Shown piece after piece: positions 31,691-43,155 of a stretch of 64,000 nt of DNA. Below the pieces are notes generated by a model. That model was given only the letters and a program-made list of their open reading frames with translations, did no database searches and was not told where the DNA came from. Both the position numbers and the translations under genes were made by a program. Numbering within the stretch: position 1 is the first letter of the stretch; every line of letters starts with the position of its first letter. The stretch is from Bacillus hominis (GTDB lineage Bacteria > Bacillota > Bacilli > Bacillales > Bacillaceae_G): the NCBI RefSeq assembly GCF_018332515.1, contig NZ_BOQD01000007.1:1-64000 (forward strand), in the 5' to 3' direction.

Positions 31691-34414
31691 ATGAATTGGT
31701 ATGAAATGCGAGCACATGAAGTGGAGGAAAGAACGAATACGAATGTGGAGGTAGGTCTTACAGAACAAGAAGCAGAGGGTCGATTAAAGAAATTTGGTAC
31801 AAATGAATTGCAAGAAGCAAAGCGTCCTTCTGCGCTTATGGTGTTTTTAGCGCAATTTAAAGACTTTATGGTACTTGTTTTATTTGGTGCTACAATTATT
31901 TCAGCTTTTTTAGGAGAGTATATTGATTCGATTGCAATTGTTGCAATTGTTATTATCAACGGTGTCCTCGGTTTCTTTCAAGAAAGGAAAGCTGAAAAAT
32001 CGTTGGAAGCTTTAAAAGAATTGGCAGCCCCTCAAGTTACTGTACTAAGAAATGGGAAGTGGATAAAAGCGCCGTCAAAAGCGCTTGTACTAGGTGATAT
32101 TATTAAGTTTTCTAGTGGTGACCGTATTGGCGCGGATGTTCGCCTTGTAGAATCTTCAAGTTTATATATTGAAGAATCGGCTCTTACAGGAGAGTCATTG
32201 CCTGTACAAAAGAAGGTAGAGGCGTTACAAGGGCAAGATGTTTCAATTGGTGATCAAAAAAACATGGCATTTATGGGGACGATGATAACGAGAGGTGCTG
32301 GAACGGGGGTAGTCGTAGCAACTGGAATGAATACAGCTATGGGGCAAATTGCAAATATGTTGCAAAATGCTGAGCAAATGGAAACACCATTACAAAGAAG
32401 ATTAGAACAGCTTGGAAAAATTTTAATTATTGTTGCTCTTATTTTGACGGCTCTTGTTGTATTAGCTGGTGTGTATCAAGGGAATGAAGTGTATCACATG
32501 TTTTTGGCTGGGGTTTCGCTTGCTGTTGCAGCTATTCCAGAAGGATTACCAGCTATCGTTACGGTTGCGCTATCACTTGGCGTACAGCGTATGATTAAAA
32601 AGAGGGCAATTGTGCGAAAGTTACCAGCTGTAGAAACGTTAGGCTGTGCTTCTGTTATTTGCTCAGATAAAACAGGAACAATGACACAAAATAAAATGAT
32701 GGTAACGCATATGTGGTCAGGCGGAGAATTGTGGAAAGTAACAGGTCAAGGCTATGAGCCAACGGGTTCGTTTATGAAAGGTGAAGAAGTAATTGACCCT
32801 ACTAAGACGAAATCACTGTATCAGCTACTTACATTTGGCTGTTTATGTAATAATGCGAATGTTATTCAAAAGAAAAAGACGTATGTGTTAGATGGAGATC
32901 CAACAGAGGGAGCTCTCGTTGCTGCTGCAATGAAGGCGGGAATATCACGTGAAGCTCTTAAAGGAAAGTTTGAAGTCATTCGTGAATTTCCTTTTGATTC
33001 AACTAGAAAAATGATGAGCGTTATCGTTCGTGATCGTGAAGGGAAAAAATTTGTTATTACAAAAGGAGCACCAGATGTTCTTTTGCAAATGAGTCAAACA
33101 ATTTTGTGGGGAAATAAGCAGCAGCCTTTAAGTGAAATGTATCGAAAAGAAGTGCAGGCAGCGATTAATAGTTTAGGAAGTCAAGCTTTACGAACGATTG
33201 CGGTGGCATTTAAACCGTTAAAAGCTACAGATTCAATTGAACATGAAAGAGAAGTCGAGCAGGATTTTATGCTTGTTGGAATACAAGGAATGATAGATCC
33301 GCCAAGACCAGAAGTGGCGCAAGCGGTGAAAGAGTGTAAGGAAGCTGGTATTAGAACGGTAATGATTACGGGAGATCATAAAGTGACAGCAATGGCAATT
33401 GCGGAACAGTTAGGGGTTTTACCAGCAGGTGGACGCGTTGTTGAAGGTGTAGAACTTGCGAATATGGATGTAGAGGCATTAGAAGATATTGTAGAAGATA
33501 CATATGTATTCGCTCGTGTGTCTCCTGAGCATAAATTGAAAATCGTTAAGGCGCTGCAAAATAAGGGGCATATAGTAGCTATGACAGGTGATGGAGTGAA
33601 CGATGCTCCGGCCATAAAAACAGCTGATATAGGGATTGCGATGGGAATTACAGGGACAGATGTTGCAAAAGAAGCTTCTTCACTTGTGTTGTTAGATGAT
33701 AACTTTGCTACGATTAAATCGGCGATTAAAGAAGGTAGAAACATATATGAAAATATTCGGAAGTTCATTCGGTATTTGTTAGCATCTAACGTTGGTGAAA
33801 TTTTAGTTATGTTATTTGCGATGTTACTTGCACTGCCATTGCCGATGGTTCCAATTCAAATTTTATGGGTGAACTTAGTTACTGACGGTTTACCAGCGAT
33901 GGCATTAGGTTTGGATAAGGCTGAAGGAGATGTGATGAAGAGAACACCACGCCATCCGAAAGAAGGGGTGTTCGCTAGAGGGCTTGCGTGGAAAATTATA
34001 AGTCGTGGTTTTCTAATAGGAGCAGTGACATTAGTAGCGTTTATTATTGCGTATAATCAACATCCAAATGAATTAAAATATGCACAAACCGTGGCATTTG
34101 CGACGTTGGTACTTGCACAGCTTATTCATGTATTTGATTGTCGTAGTGAACATTCTGTCTTCCACCGCAATCCATTTGGGAACGTGTATTTAGTGGGAGC
34201 GGTTATTATTTCTTTACTGTTAATGCTAGTGGTTATATATTATCCACCGCTACAACCGATTTTTAGCACAATGCCAATACAAGCAAGAGATTGGTTGTTA
34301 ATTGGAGGTTTGTCATCAATTCCGACTTTCTTACTAGTAGGTTCTTTATTAACAGGGAAAAAAGGGAAAAAGGAAAAGCCTATATTATATAAGAAAGGGT
34401 TAAACTTGAAATAG
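31691..34414 (+). CDS. yloB: Calcium-type P-type ATPase YloB
   Basis: P2A-type cation pump, homologous to SERCA; B. subtilis YloB is linked to calcium. The 907-aa product has an N-terminal cation ATPase domain, the LTGES actuator motif, PEGLP in TM4, the phosphorylation motif DKTGTMT with D326, the nucleotide-binding KGAPD segment, [10 protein letters not shown] and a C-terminal block of membrane helices. ATG 31691 is 10 bases after AGGAGGT. An ATG at 31683 is out of frame. Confidence 0.94.
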   Translation: MNWYEMRAHEVEERTNTNVEVGLTEQEAEGRLKKFGTNELQEAKRPSALMVFLAQFKDFMVLVLFGATIISAFLGEYIDSIAIVAIVIINGVLGFFQERKAEKSLEALKELAAPQVTVLRNGKWIKAPSKALVLGDIIKFSSGDRIGADVRLVESSSLYIEESALTGESLPVQKKVEALQGQDVSIGDQKNMAFMGTMITRGAGTGVVVATGMNTAMGQIANMLQNAEQMETPLQRRLEQLGKILIIVALILTALVVLAGVYQGNEVYHMFLAGVSLAVAAIPEGLPAIVTVALSLGVQRMIKKRAIVRKLPAVETLGCASVICSDKTGTMTQNKMMVTHMWSGGELWKVTGQGYEPTGSFMKGEEVIDPTKTKSLYQLLTFGCLCNNANVIQKKKTYVLDGDPTEGALVAAAMKAGISREALKGKFEVIREFPFDSTRKMMSVIVRDREGKKFVITKGAPDVLLQMSQTILWGNKQQPLSEMYRKEVQAAINSLGSQALRTIAVAFKPLKATDSIEHEREVEQDFMLVGIQGMIDPPRPEVAQAVKECKEAGIRTVMITGDHKVTAMAIAEQLGVLPAGGRVVEGVELANMDVEALEDIVEDTYVFARVSPEHKLKIVKALQNKGHIVAMTGDGVNDAPAIKTADIGIAMGITGTDVAKEASSLVLLDDNFATIKSAIKEGRNIYENIRKFIRYLLASNVGEILVMLFAMLLALPLPMVPIQILWVNLVTDGLPAMALGLDKAEGDVMKRTPRHPKEGVFARGLAWKIISRGFLIGAVTLVAFIIAYNQHPNELKYAQTVAFATLVLAQLIHVFDCRSEHSVFHRNPFGNVYLVGAVIISLLLMLVVIYYPPLQPIFSTMPIQARDWLLIGGLSSIPTFLLVGSLLTGKKGKKEKPILYKKGLNLK

Positions 34415-34440
34415 TCAATGTTATGAAAATGTGATATAAT
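34412..34440 (+). promoter_or_regulatory. Extended -10 promoter upstream of yloC
   Basis: TATAAT (34435-34440) is preceded by TGA, giving an extended -10 element. The -35 is weak (TAGTCA, 34412-34417, 17-bp spacer). It sits directly after the yloB stop. Confidence 0.6.
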
Positions 34441-34446
34441 TTACAG

Positions 34447-34480
34447 AAGGTAGTAGAGCCTTGTCTCTATTACCTTTTTC
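34447..34480 (+). terminator. Terminator-like hairpin in the yloC leader
   Basis: GGTAGTAGAG pairs with CTCTATTACC (one G-U pair) around CCTTGT and is followed by TTTTTC. It can end yloB transcripts, but it also lies just downstream of the yloC promoter. Confidence 0.75.
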
Positions 34481-34513
34481 ATTGAGTTATTTCATGGCTT
34501 GGATGTGATAAAG

Positions 34514-35389
34514 ATGATTTGTAGTATGACAGGATTTGGAAGGTCGAAAGTAGAAAACGATACTTTTCAAATAACAGTAGAAATGAAGTCGGTGAACCAT
34601 CGCTTTTTAGAAATGAGTATTCGGCTTCCGAAGCAAATGATGGTGTTTGAAGACAAGATTCGTAAAATAATTGCAAAACAAGTTCGCCGTGGACGTATTG
34701 AAGTGTCTATTAGTATAACAGGTAAAGGGCTTGTTGAAAGAAAATTAACTGTGAATTGGGAACTTCTCAAGCAGTACCAATCCATTATGGAAGATATAAA
34801 AGGGAAATTTCAATTACAAGATTCTATTACACTCGAGCAACTAATGAGAATGCCAGAAGTAACGGCAATTGAAGAAATAGAAAATGTAAATGAACAATTT
34901 GAAACCAGTTTATATGAGGCTGTTCGCCAAGCTGCTCATATGTTGAAAACGATGAGAGATGGCGAAGGAGAACGATTACATAAAGATATAGCATATCGTT
35001 TGCAAGAGATTCATAATGGTGTAAATGCAATTATTCCATATGCACCAATTGTCACACGAAAATATCGTGAACGATTAGAAAATCGCTTAAAAGAATTACA
35101 TAACCAAGATTTAGATGAACAACGATTGTTGACAGAAATAGCAATGTTTGCAGAGCGTTCAGATATTCACGAAGAATTAGTTCGATTACAAAGTCATGTA
35201 GATCAATTTCGTGAAGCACTGCAAATTACAGAACCTGTTGGAAGGAAAATGGACTTCATCGTGCAAGAGATGCATAGGGAAGTTAATACGATAGGTTCTA
35301 AGGCAAATGACTTAACAATTTCAAAATATGTCGTAGAAATGAAAAATAACCTTGAAAAAATTCGTGAACAAGTACAAAATATTGAGTAG
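34514..35389 (+). CDS. yloC: YicC/YloC-family endoribonuclease-like protein
   Basis: A 291-aa YicC-family protein, same length as B. subtilis YloC. E. coli YicC is reported to be an endoribonuclease; the function here is by homology. It begins with the conserved MICSMTGFGRS and NHRFLEMSIRLP and ends with the family block REALQITEPVGRKMDFIVQE and NTIGSKAND. I chose ATG 34514 because it gives this start. The frame opens at 34499 (TTG) with no family match. The ribosome site is weak (GGATGTG). It leads a housekeeping run to rpoZ. Confidence 0.9.
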   Translation: MICSMTGFGRSKVENDTFQITVEMKSVNHRFLEMSIRLPKQMMVFEDKIRKIIAKQVRRGRIEVSISITGKGLVERKLTVNWELLKQYQSIMEDIKGKFQLQDSITLEQLMRMPEVTAIEEIENVNEQFETSLYEAVRQAAHMLKTMRDGEGERLHKDIAYRLQEIHNGVNAIIPYAPIVTRKYRERLENRLKELHNQDLDEQRLLTEIAMFAERSDIHEELVRLQSHVDQFREALQITEPVGRKMDFIVQEMHREVNTIGSKANDLTISKYVVEMKNNLEKIREQVQNIE

Positions 35390-35456
35390 CTTTCAAAAAA
35401 TATATAAAGTTATACGTGGTGGAGAAATCGGATAGACTTACTAGGAGGCGCAAACT

Positions 35457-36351
<895 letters not shown>

Positions 36352-36353
36352 TT

Positions 36354-36566
36354 ATGTTAAATCCATCAATTGACTCATTATTAACAAAAATCGATTCTAA
36401 ATATACACTTGTAACAGTAGCTGCAAAGCGTGCACGTGAAATGCAAATTGCTGACAATTGTGTTATTGAAAAGCCTGTTTCTTATAAATGTGTAGGTAAA
36501 TCACTAGAAGAAATCGATGCAGAAGTATTAAAATATGTACCATGTGATGACAAAATAATTGATTAA
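36354..36566 (+). CDS. rpoZ: RNA polymerase omega subunit
   Basis: Small 70-aa subunit that helps assemble the beta' subunit. The conserved [27 protein letters not shown] pattern (in part) is at the N-terminus. ATG 36354 comes two bases after the gmk stop and 8 bases after GGAGGG, indicating translation coupled with gmk. A terminator follows. Confidence 0.95.
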   Translation: MLNPSIDSLLTKIDSKYTLVTVAAKRAREMQIADNCVIEKPVSYKCVGKSLEEIDAEVLKYVPCDDKIID

Positions 36567-36620
36567 TACATTCTTTTCGACAAATTAAAACATAGACTTT
36601 ATAATTTTCTATGTAACGGT

Positions 36621-36656
36621 AACAACCTATTTACAAGTAGGTTGTTATTTTTTTAT
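36621..36656 (+). terminator. Intrinsic terminator after rpoZ
   Basis: AACAACCTA (36621-36629) pairs with TAGGTTGTT (36638-36646), then ATTTTTTTA. The rest of the gap to coaBC shows no clear promoter. Confidence 0.9.
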
Positions 36657-36763
36657 GATAGGGATGAAAAGGAATCGAAAAAGACGGAACGAAATACTGG
36701 TACTGACGAGCTGAAAATTCTATTTCAGTAGAATAAGTTTGAAAAAGAAAGAGGACGAGTCAT

Positions 36764-37969
36764 ATGCTAAAAGGGAAAAAGATACTTCTATGTGTAACAG
36801 GAGGCATTGCAGTTTTTAAAGCGGCTGCGTTAACAAGTAAATTGACACAAGCGGGCGCTCTTGTAAAAGTAATGATGAGTGAGTCGGCAATGAAGTTTGT
36901 TACGCCTCTTACATTTCAAGCACTTTCTCGCCATGATGTATATACGGATACGTTTGATGAGAGAGACTCGGCTGTTATCGCTCATATTGATTTAGCGGAT
37001 TGGGCAGATGTTGTACTTGTTGCACCGGCTACAGCTAATTGCATTGGAAAGTTAGCTGGCGGTATTGCTGATGATATGATTACAACTACTTTGTTAGCTA
37101 CTACAGCTCCAGTGTGGATTGCACCGGCTATGAATGTCCATATGTATGAAAATAAAATTGTTCAAAAAAACATGATGACGTTAAAAGCATTAGGATATAC
37201 ATTTATTGAGCCTGGGGAAGGTTTTTTAGCATGTGGTTATGTAGCAAAAGGAAGATTGGAAGAACCTGAAGCGATTATTGGACGATTAGAAGAGGCTTTC
37301 TCAGAACAAAAACCATTGCAAGGAAAGCGAATATTAATAACAGCCGGACCGACACGTGAAAAGATTGATCCGGTTCGTTTTATGACGAATTTTTCTTCTG
37401 GAAAGATGGGATATGCAATCGCAGAAGTTGCAGCAGGCTTAGGTGCTGATGTCATACTTGTGTCAGGACCGACAGCATTAGAATCACCATTACATGTAAC
37501 AACAATACAAGTAGAATCTGCACAAGATATGTTAGAGGCAGTCTTTCAACATTATCAGAATGTGGATGTTGTCATCAAAACAGCAGCCGTTGCAGATTAC
37601 CGTCCGAAATATGTTCATGATAATAAAATGAAAAAGAAAAATGGCGATGCTGTAATTGAATTAGAAAGAACAGTGGATATTTTAAAAACGTTAGGTGAGA
37701 AGAAGGACCGACAGCTACTTATCGGTTTTGCAGCTGAAACGACAAACATAGAGGAATACGCAATGAGAAAATTACGTGAGAAAAATGCAAATATGATTGT
37801 TGCGAATGACGTGAAAGCTCAAGGAGCTGGGTTTGGTACAGATACAAATATTGTGACAATGTATAGAAAAGATGGAGAAATTATTGAGCTGCCACTTTTA
37901 ACGAAGAAAGAAGTTGCTCGTGAAATATTAAAGCAAATTGAAATGATGTTAGAAGATGATCGTGTATGA
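36764..37969 (+). CDS. coaBC: Bifunctional phosphopantothenoylcysteine decarboxylase/synthase CoaBC
   Basis: Carries out two coenzyme A steps: cysteine addition to phosphopantothenate and FMN-dependent decarboxylation. The 401-aa product has an N-terminal CoaC flavoprotein domain (GKKILLCVTGGIAVFKA, then APAMNVHMYEN) and a C-terminal CoaB domain from about residue 186 (ILITAGPTREKIDPVRFMTN, then AAVADYRP and GFAAET). GAGGAC precedes the ATG. It overlaps priA by four bases. Confidence 0.96.
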   Translation: MLKGKKILLCVTGGIAVFKAAALTSKLTQAGALVKVMMSESAMKFVTPLTFQALSRHDVYTDTFDERDSAVIAHIDLADWADVVLVAPATANCIGKLAGGIADDMITTTLLATTAPVWIAPAMNVHMYENKIVQKNMMTLKALGYTFIEPGEGFLACGYVAKGRLEEPEAIIGRLEEAFSEQKPLQGKRILITAGPTREKIDPVRFMTNFSSGKMGYAIAEVAAGLGADVILVSGPTALESPLHVTTIQVESAQDMLEAVFQHYQNVDVVIKTAAVADYRPKYVHDNKMKKKNGDAVIELERTVDILKTLGEKKDRQLLIGFAAETTNIEEYAMRKLREKNANMIVANDVKAQGAGFGTDTNIVTMYRKDGEIIELPLLTKKEVAREILKQIEMMLEDDRV

Positions 37970-40371
37970 AGTTTGCAAGTGTAATTGTTGATGTACCTGC
38001 ACGTCAGACAGATCGTCCGTTTGATTATATTATTCCTAAAAAATGGGAAGATATTATCCAGACGGGAATGCGTGTAGTAGTTCCATTTGGTCCAAGGAAA
38101 TTGCAAGGTTTTATTATTGGAATCAAAGATTCGGTTGACGTAGAGAGTAAGAAATTAAAGACAATCCATGAAATATTAGATGTGACGCCGGTATTAAATG
38201 AAGAATTATTAAAGCTAGGGTATTGGCTTACAAGTGAAACATTATGTTATATGATTTCAGCTTTTCAAGTAATGCTTCCAACGGCGATAAAAGCAACGTA
38301 TAAAAAGCGTCTACAACTGCGTAAAAAAGAAGAAGTAGCACCTGAAATACTGTATTTATTTCAGGATAAGGAAGCAATCGATTGGGAAGTTATCGAGGCG
38401 CAACCACATTTATACAGCATGATTCAACAAGAGATTAAAAACGGCACGGTGGAACTAGTTTATCAAGTGAAAGATAAAGTGCAGAAGAAGAAGCAAAGAG
38501 TTGTTCAACCAGAGTTGCCAGAAGATAAATTGGAATTAGCGGCATTTGAACTGAAAAGTAAAAAACAACAAGATGTGCTCTATTATTTTGTGGAGAATTA
38601 CAAAAGTGTACCGTTGAAAGTGATAACAGAAGAGTTACAAATTACAGATGCCCCAATAAAAGCACTTGCTAAAAAGGGATTAATCTCAGAAAAGTATGTG
38701 GAAGTATACCGAAATCCGTATGACGATGATGATTTTGAACAAACGAAACCATTTCCACTTACTGAGGAACAAAAACAAGTAATTACACCGATTTTGTCAT
38801 CAATTACAAATGAAACTTACAATCCATTTTTACTATATGGTGTTACCGGAAGTGGTAAGACAGAAGTGTATTTACAATCTATAGCAGCGGTGCTCGAGAA
38901 AGGAAAAGAAGCAATTGTGCTTGTTCCTGAAATTGCGCTAACACCTCAGATGGTAGATCGCTTTAAAGGCAGGTTCGGTTCGCAAGTTGCAGTTCTTCAT
39001 AGTGCGCTTTCTGTTGGAGAAAAGTATGATGAATGGCGCAAAATTTTAAGAAAAGAAGTGAAAGTGGTAGTTGGTGCGCGTTCAGCTGTTTTTGCTCCCT
39101 TTGAAAATTTAGGAATCATTATTATTGATGAGGAACATGAATCGAGTTATAAGCAAGAAGATAACCCGAAGTATCATGCGAGAGATGTAGCAGTGTGGAG
39201 AGGACAATACCATAAGTGTCCAATCGTTCTCGGAAGTGCAACGCCGACACTTGAATCGTTTGCTAGAGCGAAAAAAGGTGTCTATGGGTTGCTTACAATG
39301 GAAAAACGTATGAACAAACAAGCTTTGCCGACTGTAGAAATTGTTGATATGCGGGAAGAGCTTCGTGATGGAAATCGTTCAATGTTTTCAAAGGAACTGC
39401 ATGAAAAAATAGCAGATCGATTAGAAAAGAAAGAACAAATGGTTCTCTTTTTAAATAGAAGAGGTCATTCTACATTTGTGATGTGTCGTGATTGTGGGTA
39501 TGTCGTACAATGTCCGCATTGTGATATTTCGTTGACATATCACAAAATGAACCATCGTTTAAAATGTCATTATTGTAGTCATGAGGAAAATATGCCAACG
39601 GAGTGTCCTGCTTGTAATAGTACGTATATTCGTTTCTTTGGTACAGGGACGCAAAAGGTTGAAGAAGAAATCACAAAACTATTTCCACAAGCGCGGGTCA
39701 TTCGAATGGACGTGGATACAACAAGCCGTAAAGGAATGCATGAAAAATTATTAAAGGCGTTTGGTGAAGAGAAAGCAGATATATTACTTGGAACACAAAT
39801 GATTGCAAAAGGGCTTGATTTTCCGAAGGTGACACTTGTTGGTGTTTTAACGGCGGATACGATGCTCCACTTACCTGATTTTCGAGCGAGTGAAAAGACA
39901 TATCAGCTATTGACACAAGTGAGTGGACGTGCAGGAAGACATGAATTGCCAGGGGAAGTTGTAATTCAAACGTATACGCCGGAACATTACAGTGTAGAAT
40001 TAGCAAAGAATCAACAATATGATGTATTTTATGAGCAAGAAATGCAAATGAGGCGAATGAGACAATATCCGCCATATTACTACGTTGTACTTGTAACTGT
40101 ATCTCATCCGGAATTATTAAAGGCAGTCCAAGTGACGGAAAAAATTGTCGGTCATTTACGAACGCATTGTTCAAGGCAAACAATGGTGTTAGGGCCGGTT
40201 GCTTCAGCAATTCCAAGGATAAAAGATAGATATCGTTACCAATGCATGATAAAATACAAACGGGAACCAAACTTAAAGAACGTGCTCAAAATGGTAAATG
40301 AACATTATCAAGCAGAAATGCAAAAAGAGCTACAAATCTCAATTGATTTTAATCCAACAATGTTAATGTAG
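37966..40371 (+). CDS. priA: Primosomal replication helicase PriA
   Basis: 3'-5' DNA helicase that reloads the replisome at collapsed forks. The 801-aa product has an N-terminal DNA-binding domain, the Walker A motif YGVTGSGKTEVY near residue 290, the DEEH box, and two zinc-binding clusters with eight cysteines (CRDCGYVVQCPHC, then CHYC and CPAC) between helicase motifs. ATG 37966 overlaps the coaBC stop; its ribosome site is weak, suggesting coupling. Confidence 0.97.
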   Translation: MKFASVIVDVPARQTDRPFDYIIPKKWEDIIQTGMRVVVPFGPRKLQGFIIGIKDSVDVESKKLKTIHEILDVTPVLNEELLKLGYWLTSETLCYMISAFQVMLPTAIKATYKKRLQLRKKEEVAPEILYLFQDKEAIDWEVIEAQPHLYSMIQQEIKNGTVELVYQVKDKVQKKKQRVVQPELPEDKLELAAFELKSKKQQDVLYYFVENYKSVPLKVITEELQITDAPIKALAKKGLISEKYVEVYRNPYDDDDFEQTKPFPLTEEQKQVITPILSSITNETYNPFLLYGVTGSGKTEVYLQSIAAVLEKGKEAIVLVPEIALTPQMVDRFKGRFGSQVAVLHSALSVGEKYDEWRKILRKEVKVVVGARSAVFAPFENLGIIIIDEEHESSYKQEDNPKYHARDVAVWRGQYHKCPIVLGSATPTLESFARAKKGVYGLLTMEKRMNKQALPTVEIVDMREELRDGNRSMFSKELHEKIADRLEKKEQMVLFLNRRGHSTFVMCRDCGYVVQCPHCDISLTYHKMNHRLKCHYCSHEENMPTECPACNSTYIRFFGTGTQKVEEEITKLFPQARVIRMDVDTTSRKGMHEKLLKAFGEEKADILLGTQMIAKGLDFPKVTLVGVLTADTMLHLPDFRASEKTYQLLTQVSGRAGRHELPGEVVIQTYTPEHYSVELAKNQQYDVFYEQEMQMRRMRQYPPYYYVVLVTVSHPELLKAVQVTEKIVGHLRTHCSRQTMVLGPVASAIPRIKDRYRYQCMIKYKREPNLKNVLKMVNEHYQAEMQKELQISIDFNPTMLM

Positions 40372-40382
40372 CGGAGGGAAAT

Positions 40383-40853
40383 ATGGCAGTTTTAGAAATT
40401 GTAAAGCATCCAAATGAAGTGTTAGAAACACCATGCGAAAGAGTAATTAACTTTGATAAAAAGTTAGTGAAATTGTTAAAAGATATGCATGAAACAATGT
40501 TAATTGCAGACGGCGTTGGTCTAGCTGCGCCACAAGTAGGTGTAAGCTTACAAGTTGCTGTTGTTGATATCGGTGATGATACGGGTAAAATTGAATTAAT
40601 TAATCCTGTTATTTTAGAAAAACGCGGTGAACAAGTAGGTCCCGAAGGCTGCTTAAGCTTTCCGGGACTTTATGGTGAAGTGGAGCGTGCAGATTACATT
40701 AAAGTACGTGCGCAAAATCGTCGCGGTAAAATATTTTTATTAGAAGCGGATGACTTCTTAGCGCGTGCAATTCAGCATGAAATCGATCATTTACACGGTG
40801 TTTTATTTACATCTAAAGTGAAAAGATATTATGAAGCAGGCGAATTAGAATAG
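40383..40853 (+). CDS. def: Peptide deformylase
   Basis: Iron/zinc hydrolase that removes the formyl group from new proteins. The 156-aa product has the three family motifs GVGLAAPQVG, EGCLSFPG (metal cysteine) and QHEIDHLHG (metal histidines and catalytic glutamate). It is followed by fmt, whose product adds that formyl group to the initiator tRNA. Confidence 0.97.
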   Translation: MAVLEIVKHPNEVLETPCERVINFDKKLVKLLKDMHETMLIADGVGLAAPQVGVSLQVAVVDIGDDTGKIELINPVILEKRGEQVGPEGCLSFPGLYGEVERADYIKVRAQNRRGKIFLLEADDFLARAIQHEIDHLHGVLFTSKVKRYYEAGELE

Positions 40854-40875
40854 GTTTAAAAGGAGCGGTTTTTGA

Positions 40876-41820
40876 ATGATGAAAGTAGTATTTATGGGGA
40901 CACCGGACTTTTCTGTGCCGGTGCTTCGTCGTCTTATCGAGGACGGATATGACGTAGTTGGTGTTGTAACGCAACCTGATCGTCCAGTTGGTAGAAAAAA
41001 GGTTTTAACACCTACTCCTGTTAAAGTAGAAGCGGAGAAACATGGTATTCCAGTATTACAGCCGTTAAAAATTCGTGAAAAAGACGAATATGAAAAAGTA
41101 TTAGCACTAGAGCCAGACTTAATTGTAACAGCGGCATTTGGACAAATCGTACCGAATGAAATTTTAGAAGCGCCAAAGTATAGATGTATTAATGTCCACG
41201 CGTCATTACTTCCAGAACTTCGCGGTGGTGCACCAATCCATTATGCGATCATGGAAGGTAAAGAGAAAACAGGTATTACAATTATGTATATGGTAGAAAA
41301 ATTAGATGCTGGCGATATATTAACGCAAGTAGAAGTAGAAATCGAAGAGCGTGAAACAACAGGTTCATTATTTGATAAGTTAAGCGAAGCGGGAGCACAC
41401 CTTTTATCTAAAACGGTTCCTTTACTAATTCAGGGTAAACTAGAACCAATTAAACAAAGTGAAGCTGAAGTGACGTTTGCATATAATATTAAACGTGAGC
41501 AAGAGATAATTGATTGGACAAAAACAGGTGAAGAAGTATACAATCACATTCGCGGATTGAATCCATGGCCAGTTGCTTATACGACTTTGGCAGGACAAGT
41601 TATTAAAGTATGGTGGGGAGAGAAGGTCTCTATTACAGAGAAAGCTGAACCAGGTACAATAGTAGCTCTTGAAGAAGATGGATTTGTTGTTGCAACAGGG
41701 AATGAGACAGGTGTTAAAATCACTGAATTGCAACCGTCTGGTAAAAAGCGTATGAGTTGTTCACAATTTTTACGTGGAACAAAACCTGAAATTGGTACGA
41801 AGTTAGGAGAAAATGCATGA
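40876..41820 (+). CDS. fmt: Methionyl-tRNA formyltransferase
   Basis: Transfers a formyl group from 10-formyl-THF to initiator Met-tRNA. The 314-aa product has [14 protein letters not shown] at the start, the folate-binding catalytic stretch [21 protein letters not shown] (in part; Asn, His and later Asp expected) and the C-terminal tRNA-binding domain. There are two adjacent ATGs at 40876 and 40879; I keep the first, with AGGAG upstream. rsmB overlaps its stop. Confidence 0.97.
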   Translation: MMKVVFMGTPDFSVPVLRRLIEDGYDVVGVVTQPDRPVGRKKVLTPTPVKVEAEKHGIPVLQPLKIREKDEYEKVLALEPDLIVTAAFGQIVPNEILEAPKYRCINVHASLLPELRGGAPIHYAIMEGKEKTGITIMYMVEKLDAGDILTQVEVEIEERETTGSLFDKLSEAGAHLLSKTVPLLIQGKLEPIKQSEAEVTFAYNIKREQEIIDWTKTGEEVYNHIRGLNPWPVAYTTLAGQVIKVWWGEKVSITEKAEPGTIVALEEDGFVVATGNETGVKITELQPSGKKRMSCSQFLRGTKPEIGTKLGENA

Positions 41821-43151
41821 GACAAAATGTTCGTGAGTTAGCTCTGGATGGCTTAATTCAAGTAGAAAAAAGTGGTGCATATAGCAACTTACTTTTAAAT
41901 AACCTGATTGAAAAAAGTACAATCGATAGAAAAGATATAGGTTTATTAACTGAAATTGTGTATGGAACGATTCAACGTCGTGACACATTAGATTATTATT
42001 TACAACCTTTTTTAAGAAAAAAGGTTGAGGCGTGGGTAAGAGTATTGCTTCGCCTATCTTTATATCAAATGATCTATTTAGACCGAGTGCCAGAAAGAGC
42101 GGCTATTCATGAAGCGGTTGAGATTGCAAAGCGTCGCGGGCATAAAGGGATTTCAGGCATGGTGAACGGTGTATTACGTTCGATTCAGAGAGAAGGTATA
42201 CCTTCTTTAGATGAAATTAAGGATCCAGTAGAACGTCTTGCAATTGCAACGAGTCATCCAATGTGGCTTGTACAAGAATGGGCATCTGAATATGGTTTAG
42301 AGACAGCAGAGAAAATGTGTGAAGTAAATATGTTGCCACCTGTACCAACAGCACGCGTAAATGTTGATAAAGTAACGGTGGAAGAAGCGGTTGCGTTATT
42401 AGCTGATGAGGGTATAGAAGCAAAACGTGGCGAATTGTCAGAGGATGCAATTCAAATTGAAAGAGGAAATGTAGCACATACAGAAGCGTTCAAAAACGGT
42501 TTCCTTTCTATTCAAGATGAAAGCTCAATGCTTGTAGCACGTGCTTTAGAACCGAATAAAGGAGATGCAGTTCTAGATAGTTGTGCTGCTCCTGGTGGAA
42601 AAACAACTCATATTGCAGAGCGTTTGGACGGAACTGGTAAGGTAATGTCGCTTGATTTACACGCACATAAAGTACGTTTAATTGAACAACAGGCGAAGAG
42701 ACTCGGTTTAGAGAATGTAGAAACGATGGCTTTAGATGCTAGAAAAGTTCAAGAGCATTTTGCAAATGAATCTTTTGACAAAATATTAGTAGATGCACCA
42801 TGTTCTGGATTTGGTGTTATTAGACGTAAACCTGATATTAAGTTAGGTAAAGATAAGGGCGATAGTGAAAGGTTATCAACGATTCAACTTGCGATACTAG
42901 AAAAAATAGCACCATTGTTAAAACGAGGCGGTCGTCTTGTTTACAGTACGTGCACAATTGAAAAAATAGAAAATGAACAAGTAATAAAGCAATTTTTACA
43001 AGAGCATCCTGAATTTGAATGGGATACTACGATAAAAGATCGCATGCCAGAAAAGTTAAATCCGTATATTGATGAAGGTCAAGTACGAATTTTACCGCAT
43101 TATTTTGCAACAGATGGCTTTTATATTGCTTGTTTAAGAAAGAAGGTGTAG
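41817..43151 (+). CDS. rsmB: 16S rRNA cytosine-967 methyltransferase RsmB (Sun)
   Basis: SAM-dependent m5C methyltransferase of the small subunit rRNA. The 444-aa product has an N-terminal NusB-like domain (to about 130), SAM motif [15 protein letters not shown] (about residue 254), and two catalytic cysteine motifs, [10 protein letters not shown] and [15 protein letters not shown] 41817 overlaps the fmt stop (ATGA), and rlmN follows after 4 bases. Confidence 0.95.
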   Translation: MRQNVRELALDGLIQVEKSGAYSNLLLNNLIEKSTIDRKDIGLLTEIVYGTIQRRDTLDYYLQPFLRKKVEAWVRVLLRLSLYQMIYLDRVPERAAIHEAVEIAKRRGHKGISGMVNGVLRSIQREGIPSLDEIKDPVERLAIATSHPMWLVQEWASEYGLETAEKMCEVNMLPPVPTARVNVDKVTVEEAVALLADEGIEAKRGELSEDAIQIERGNVAHTEAFKNGFLSIQDESSMLVARALEPNKGDAVLDSCAAPGGKTTHIAERLDGTGKVMSLDLHAHKVRLIEQQAKRLGLENVETMALDARKVQEHFANESFDKILVDAPCSGFGVIRRKPDIKLGKDKGDSERLSTIQLAILEKIAPLLKRGGRLVYSTCTIEKIENEQVIKQFLQEHPEFEWDTTIKDRMPEKLNPYIDEGQVRILPHYFATDGFYIACLRKKV

Positions 43152-43155
43152 CATC

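Noticed and set aside
33376-33768. 130-codon minus-strand frame inside yloB
   Set aside because: Antisense to the conserved P-type ATPase core; serine- and threonine-rich composition typical of a shadow.
39698-40270. 190-codon open frame on the minus strand inside priA
   Set aside because: It lies wholly antisense to a strongly supported gene, has no ribosome site or recognisable domain, and its composition fits a shadow frame.
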